Source: DASPXY01 sp038227745 (GTDB lineage Bacteria > Planctomycetota > Planctomycetia > Gemmatales > Gemmataceae). Taken from it: a DNA stretch of 18,425 nt. The stretch spans positions 1 through 18,425 of the forward strand of contig JBBRPS010000089.1 of assembly GCA_038227745.1 (NCBI GenBank), in the 5' to 3' direction. The notes below the pieces were generated by a model, which saw nothing but the letters and a program-made list of their open reading frames with translations, made no database searches and was not told where the DNA came from. Of this stretch, positions 15,408 through 18,425 are shown one piece after another. Each line of letters begins with the position of its first letter. Position 1 is the stretch's first letter. The position numbers and the translations under genes are program-made.

Positions 15408-16280
15408 TCAGTGGCCCTTGGCCGCCCCGGCCCCGTCCTGGGCCAGCAGCGCGGCCTTGAGTCCCCGGGCCAACTCCCCGGCCGGCCCCTTGCCCCAGAA
15501 GTGCGTGAAGTAGTACGCGGGCTGCTCGCCCGCCATGTGATTGTGCAGGGCGACGACGTGGATCCCCGCCTTGCGCAGCGCCCGCAGCACCGGCTGCACC
15601 TCGCCGGCCGTCATGATGAAGTCGCCGTCCACGGCGGCCAGGTCGTCGCCACCGGAGAAGGCCGCCCACGTCGTCAAGCCCATCGAGCCGCCCACCTTGA
15701 CCCCGTGCATCGTCCCCGCACGGCCGACGACGAACTTCACCATGCCGTCCTGGCTCTCGCCCTTGTGGCCCAGGATCTTCTCCAGCGGCCCGGCCGCCAC
15801 CTTGCCCGCCGCCGGCACCTTGCCGTCGAAGCGTGTCGCCGGTTGCGGCCGGTCGGCCCGGACCCGCTTGATGGCGTCCCAGACCGCCTTCACGCCGGCC
15901 GCCAGCTTTTCGGGGTCGCCGGTGCCGCCGATGTGCATGAAGAAGACGCGGGGCTCGTCGTAGAAGAAATGGTTATGCAGGGCGGTCACCTCCAGGCCGT
16001 GGTGGAAGGCCGCGTCCATCGCCGGGCTGACCTCGTCCTGGAACACGACCGTGTCGCCCATGACCATCGCCCCGTGCTTCGCGGGGGTGAACGCCGCCCA
16101 GGAGCCCAGGCCGGCGAATGGCTTGAGGTGCATGCCGTCTACCGTCACCTTTACGTCCGTGCGCGGCCAGCCGATGCGGACGACGCCGTCCTTCGTGGCG
16201 GCGGCCTTGGCCCCGGCCGCCTGGCCGATCTTCTCGGCGTCCAGGTGCCCCGCCCGGCACCGTCCACCTCCGGTGTACAT
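15408..16280 (-). CDS. DUF1259 (LppY/LpqO-like) protein, apparently without signal peptide
   Basis: A protein of up to 290 residues with the duplicated DUF1259 domain: copy one 'VRIGWPRTDVKVTVDGM ... GSWAAF ... ALHNHFFYDEPRVFFMHIGG' (ALHNH near residue 100) and copy two 'VKFVVGRAGTMHGVKVGG ... TTWAAF ... ALHNHMAGEQPAYYFTHFWG' (near 244). The paired ALHNH motifs could bind metal (inference). Related proteins are lipoproteins or secreted, but here the frame opens at ATG 16280 with 'MYTGGGRCRAGHLDAEKIG', and no signal peptide appears in any frame upstream. The Shine-Dalgarno signal is weak. Either the 5' end was lost by rearrangement or the protein has moved to the cytoplasm. First gene of the DUF1259-YncE-permease set; biochemical function of the family is not established. 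Confidence 0.82.
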   Translation of the reverse strand: MYTGGGRCRAGHLDAEKIGQAAGAKAAATKDGVVRIGWPRTDVKVTVDGMHLKPFAGLGSWAAFTPAKHGAMVMGDTVVFQDEVSPAMDAAFHHGLEVTALHNHFFYDEPRVFFMHIGGTGDPEKLAAGVKAVWDAIKRVRADRPQPATRFDGKVPAAGKVAAGPLEKILGHKGESQDGMVKFVVGRAGTMHGVKVGGSMGLTTWAAFSGGDDLAAVDGDFIMTAGEVQPVLRALRKAGIHVVALHNHMAGEQPAYYFTHFWGKGPAGELARGLKAALLAQDGAGAAKGH

Positions 16281-16568
16281 TGTCGCCGAGGGAGGCGGCA
16301 GCGCGCAGTGAACGCCAAATTAAAAGCGGTTAAGGTACGACCGCTGGGCGACCTCACCGACCTGCAGGCTCTGCGCCCTGGGCGGCATAGCCCTTGAAGC
16401 CGTCTACTTCTTACAGCCGCCCCCTGAACAGCCGGAGGGGCCGTCTCCGGCCAGTGGCAGGGACAACCTGATCTTCTCCCACGGGCTGCCTCCGTGACCT
16501 ACTCGATCCGCAGAGTCGTCTCGCGTTTTATCGAAAACGCCCTTTGTAAGGACGTACCAGCAGAAGTA

Positions 16569-16669
16569 ACAGGCTATCCGGAAAGCCACCAGACATGGCG
16601 TCTGATGCGGAAAAACGCTGGGAATTCAGGGGTTAGACACTACGTCTGACCACTTTCCGAATAGCCTGT
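16569..16669. repeat. MITE-like imperfect inverted repeat (101 bp)
   Basis: Terminal arms 16569-16594 (ACAGGCTATCCGGAAAG...) and 16644-16669 (...CTTTCCGAATAGCCTGT) match as reverse complements at about 21 of 26 positions, with a 49-nt centre that is AT-richer than its surroundings. The size and terminal repeats suit a non-autonomous transposon remnant. No clear target-site duplication flanks it. It lies in the gene-free stretch 16281-16812. Confidence 0.65.
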
Positions 16670-16696
16670 AAGTCCTGAGGGGAGCGGAGACAACGA

Positions 16697-16769
16697 GGGG
16701 AAATTGGTGTCGGTTCATTTTCCGCCCGTCTACCGGGCGGCCGGAAAATGAACCGACACCAATTTCCCC
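16697..16769. repeat. 73-bp hairpin with perfect 28-bp arms
   Basis: Arms 16697-16724 and 16742-16769 are perfect reverse complements (GGGGAAATTGGTGTCGG...). The 17-nt centre forms a further small hairpin (CCGCCCG/CGGGCGG). A 13-bp piece of the right arm, CACCAATTTCCCC, is repeated directly at 16771-16783, suggesting slippage or a partial second copy. The other parts of 16281-16812 show no convincing gene; a frame from 16428 to 16649 is open for 73 codons but has no recognisable content. Confidence 0.92.
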
Positions 16770-16812
16770 CCACCAATTTCCCCGGGGCCGTCCTGTGCGC
16801 GCCGCGGGGCGG

Positions 16813-16954
16813 TCAGCCTTGAGGGCGTGGCTCACAGAAGACCGACTCGATGCTCAGAGTGCCGGGTTCAGCCCAGTCGTTGACGAGGAAGTGGAACCAG
16901 TAGTTGGCGCCTGTGCCGGAGGCAGCCGCCTTGAAGAGGAAGCAGTCAGGGTCT
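16813..16954 (-). pseudogene. Possible C-terminal fragment of an unrecognised protein
   Basis: On the minus strand, about 45 codons ending at TGA 16813-16815 read 'DCFLFKAAASGTGANYWFHF' then 'LVNDWAEPGTLSIESVFC', a protein-like composition rich in aromatics. Upstream in the same frame the reading turns into Arg/Ser-rich text typical of a wrong frame, so the 5' part of the gene is missing. No start or ribosome-binding site is visible. It may be the tail of a gene destroyed by rearrangement. The family is not recognised. Confidence 0.35.
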
Positions 16955-17092
16955 TTAGAGGGAGCGCCTGGAGAGGAGGGCGTCGCCGGCCTCTTCGAGG
17001 CGCGCCACGATGCGCGACCAGAGCCGGAGGATGCCCGCACGGTCCAGGCCGGAAGCGCCGATGGCGCCGCGCACGGCCGGCTTACTCTTCAC
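16955..17092 (-). CDS. Possible 45-aa protein overlapping the upstream gene
   Basis: A GTG at 17092 opens a 45-residue frame ('SKPAVRGAIGASGLDRAGIL ... RIVARLEEAGDALLSRRSL') that overlaps the end of the 172-aa gene by 11 bp. The overlap would suit translational coupling, and the sequence looks like an amphipathic helix. No clear Shine-Dalgarno sequence and no recognised family support it; it could equally be a remnant of a longer protein. Confidence 0.3.
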   Translation of the reverse strand: MKSKPAVRGAIGASGLDRAGILRLWSRIVARLEEAGDALLSRRSL

Positions 17093-17600
17093 CCTGCAGC
17101 TCACGGAGGATGGCCCTGGCGTCCACGGCTTCTTCGGCCTTCGCCGCCGCCAACTGGGCCGGGTCCCAGTTGGGTTCCGGCCCTGGGGTCGTCGTCGCCT
17201 CCACCAGGCGGTCGGCCAATTCACCCCGGGCCGCATCAAGATCCGTGTGAATCATGACGGGATAACCCCCCTGGGCCATCAAGGCGCAGGCTTCCCGGAT
17301 GACGTCGATGAACCGCATGGCGACCTGGAGCACAATCGCCGCTTCTCCCCTGCAGCTGGGATCGTCTTCGCCCTTCTCGGCTATCTCCCGCCAGACGTCG
17401 TCCCAAAGTCTGCAAGCCGACTTCCCTTCCAGCGCCGCCCGGTCGGCCATGTCGGCCAGCAGGGTCTGGACGGCGCGGTTGGAGATGCGCTCCCGCTTCT
17501 TGGGGTCGAAGATGTCGTGGACCAATTCGCTAAGTTCATCAACGTGCTTGAGGCGGACGCTGCGGGCGCGGGCGGGCAGGGTGTCGGCGGGGTTGACCAC
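17082..17600 (-). CDS. Hypothetical 172-aa protein
   Basis: Not recognised. The protein is acidic, mostly helical in appearance, and has no signal peptide or membrane segment, so it is probably cytoplasmic. Features include 'DELSELVHDIFDPKKRERIS' (~20-39), 'ALEGKSACRLWDDVWREIAE' (~56-75) and a Glu/Ala-rich C-terminal helix. GTG 17600 is chosen because AGGAGG lies 7 nt upstream on the minus strand, an unusually strong site. A small overlapping frame follows at its 3' end. Context gives no functional hint. The clear start signal and normal composition support a real gene. Confidence 0.7.
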   Translation of the reverse strand: MVNPADTLPARARSVRLKHVDELSELVHDIFDPKKRERISNRAVQTLLADMADRAALEGKSACRLWDDVWREIAEKGEDDPSCRGEAAIVLQVAMRFIDVIREACALMAQGGYPVMIHTDLDAARGELADRLVEATTTPGPEPNWDPAQLAAAKAEEAVDARAILRELQGEE

Positions 17601-17856
17601 GGCTCTTCCTCCTCTTCCGACGCCAGCGGGCTTAGGGACGGCGGGCTTGATGCCTCCATCCTGCCACTTTCCACCCGAGCCGTCAAGCGGGGGCGGTCCC
17701 GCAGCGCCTCTCCGCCTCTCCGCACGCGGGGTCCTTTCGCCTCGGCCCCACCCGGCGCCGCGGGGAGCCTTGTTAATCCGCCCCCTCTGTCTCGTCGTAT
17801 TGGGTTACGGGACATAGCCGTCGGCGCCGGCTCCCCGGGCCGGCCGGTGATTACGC

Positions 17857-17885
17857 TTGCCAACCCGGGGGGGCTGTGAGACAAT
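17857..17885 (+). promoter_or_regulatory. Candidate promoter of the secreted TPR-like gene
   Basis: TTGCCA (17857-17862; 5 of 6 consensus positions) and GACAAT (17880-17885; 4 of 6) are 17 bp apart. Transcription from here would give a leader of about 125 nt that contains a nested GC hairpin (GGGGTG 17944-17949 with CACCCC 17971-17976). The rest of 17601-18016 shows no gene. Confidence 0.4.
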
Positions 17886-18016
17886 CACGGCAACCCCTTG
17901 TCGCAGTTGCGGTTTTTACGAGGCGCCGCCCGGGATGGATGACGGGGTGCGGCGGCGTGCCCGGCCGGCACACCCCTCGGAGCCCCGACAGGTACAGGTT
18001 CGGGAGAAGCACAACC

Positions 18017-18425
18017 ATGCGGAACATGCGTCGCTTGTCAACGGCGGTGGTGGCGGCAGGAGCCCTCACCGCCGCGGTGTTTTTCCTCGCCCCCGACGCC
18101 CAGGGACAGCGGGTCCGCCTCGGCCCCAAGGTCATCATCCAGACGCCGCCGACGCCGCCGATGCCCCCGGTCGGCGACACCAACCCCGCGACGCAGTTCA
18201 GCGCCATCAAGCTCATCGAGAAGGATGAGTTCCAGCAGTACATTAACCTCGCCCAGGACTACCTCGCCGGCAAGCAGTACGACAAGGCCGTCAAGGCCCT
18301 GCAGCGCATCCTCGACAACAAGGAAGACTACTACGCCCAGGTCAAGCGCACCGACTCCCGCACCGGCGCGGAGAAGGTCCGCTGGGCCAGCGTCAAGTTC
18401 GAGGCGAATAACCTCCTCGGCTCCA
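18017..18425 (+). CDS. Secreted planctomycete-type protein, 5' part only (probable TPR/PQQ-propeller family)
   Basis: The frame is open from ATG 18017 to the end of the window (136 codons). GGGAGAAG at 18002-18009 lies 7 nt upstream. Residues 1-30 form a signal peptide ('MRRLSTAVVAAGALTAAVFF', cut near 'DAQGQ'), followed by a Pro-rich linker ('VIIQTPPTPPMPPVGD'). Then comes a helical region: 'EFQQYINLAQDYLAGKQYDK' and 'AVKALQRILDNKEDYYAQVK', a TPR-like pair, and 'VRWASVKFEANNLLGS'. That last motif resembles the N-terminal region of large planctomycete secreted proteins with a C-terminal PQQ-type beta-propeller; this comparison is from memory. The C-terminal domains are outside the window. Confidence 0.8.
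   Translation, partial: MRNMRRLSTAVVAAGALTAAVFFLAPDAQGQRVRLGPKVIIQTPPTPPMPPVGDTNPATQFSAIKLIEKDEFQQYINLAQDYLAGKQYDKAVKALQRILDNKEDYYAQVKRTDSRTGAEKVRWASVKFEANNLLGS

Noticed and set aside
16404..16589. A small Cys-rich minus-strand frame of 61 codons
   Set aside because: No start signal, no similarity recognised, and it reaches into the inverted repeat.
16428..16649. A 73-codon plus-strand frame that includes a GTG at 16494
   Set aside because: No ribosome-binding site and no recognisable content, and it ends inside the MITE-like repeat.

Overview
The window looks like chromosomal DNA from a GC-rich planctomycete, probably of the Gemmataceae type. This is inferred from gene content and style only; no database was searched. 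The clues are an ECF-like sigma factor paired with a giant Ser/Thr kinase carrying SUMF1, 3-keto-disaccharide hydrolase and WD40 modules, short secreted Tyr/Pro/Gly-rich proteins, a TPR/PQQ-type secreted protein, and long palindromes scattered between genes.

Layout: (1) 1-5545, plus strand: ECF-like sigma factor followed by a 1553-residue membrane-anchored multidomain kinase whose 3' end runs into a ~107-bp palindrome. (2) 5658-9924, plus strand: D-threonine-aldolase-like PLP enzyme, KDPG aldolase (eda), an unknown polytopic membrane protein, a KdgK-type sugar kinase and NAD(P)H-hydrate epimerase (nnrE). The last four, closely spaced, look like an operon with an Entner-Doudoroff-type core. 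(3) 10003-10485: GNAT acetyltransferase with its own promoter-like site. (4) 10722-10794, minus: tRNA-Ala(GGC) with a well-placed promoter. (5) 10964-12204, minus: two small secreted proteins sharing C-terminal motifs. (6) 12205-12806: gene-free, holding a perfect 28-bp inverted repeat and a 72-bp-period direct repeat. (7) 12807-16280, minus: a DUF1259 (LppY/LpqO-like) gene, a YncE-like beta-propeller and a MacB/FtsX-type ABC permease; the permease is broken by a 22-bp hairpin insertion. (8) 16281-16812: gene-free, holding a MITE-like inverted repeat and a 73-bp hairpin. (9) 16813-17600, minus: an unrecognised 172-aa protein and two remnants. (10) 18017-end, plus: 5' part of a secreted planctomycete-type protein.

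The most notable signal is at least seven long, mostly unrelated palindromes, several of which touch genes: one supplies the kinase stop codon, one occupies the ribosome-binding region of the KDPG aldolase, and a small one breaks the permease. Together they suggest that palindromic elements move or spread in this genome and reshape gene ends.
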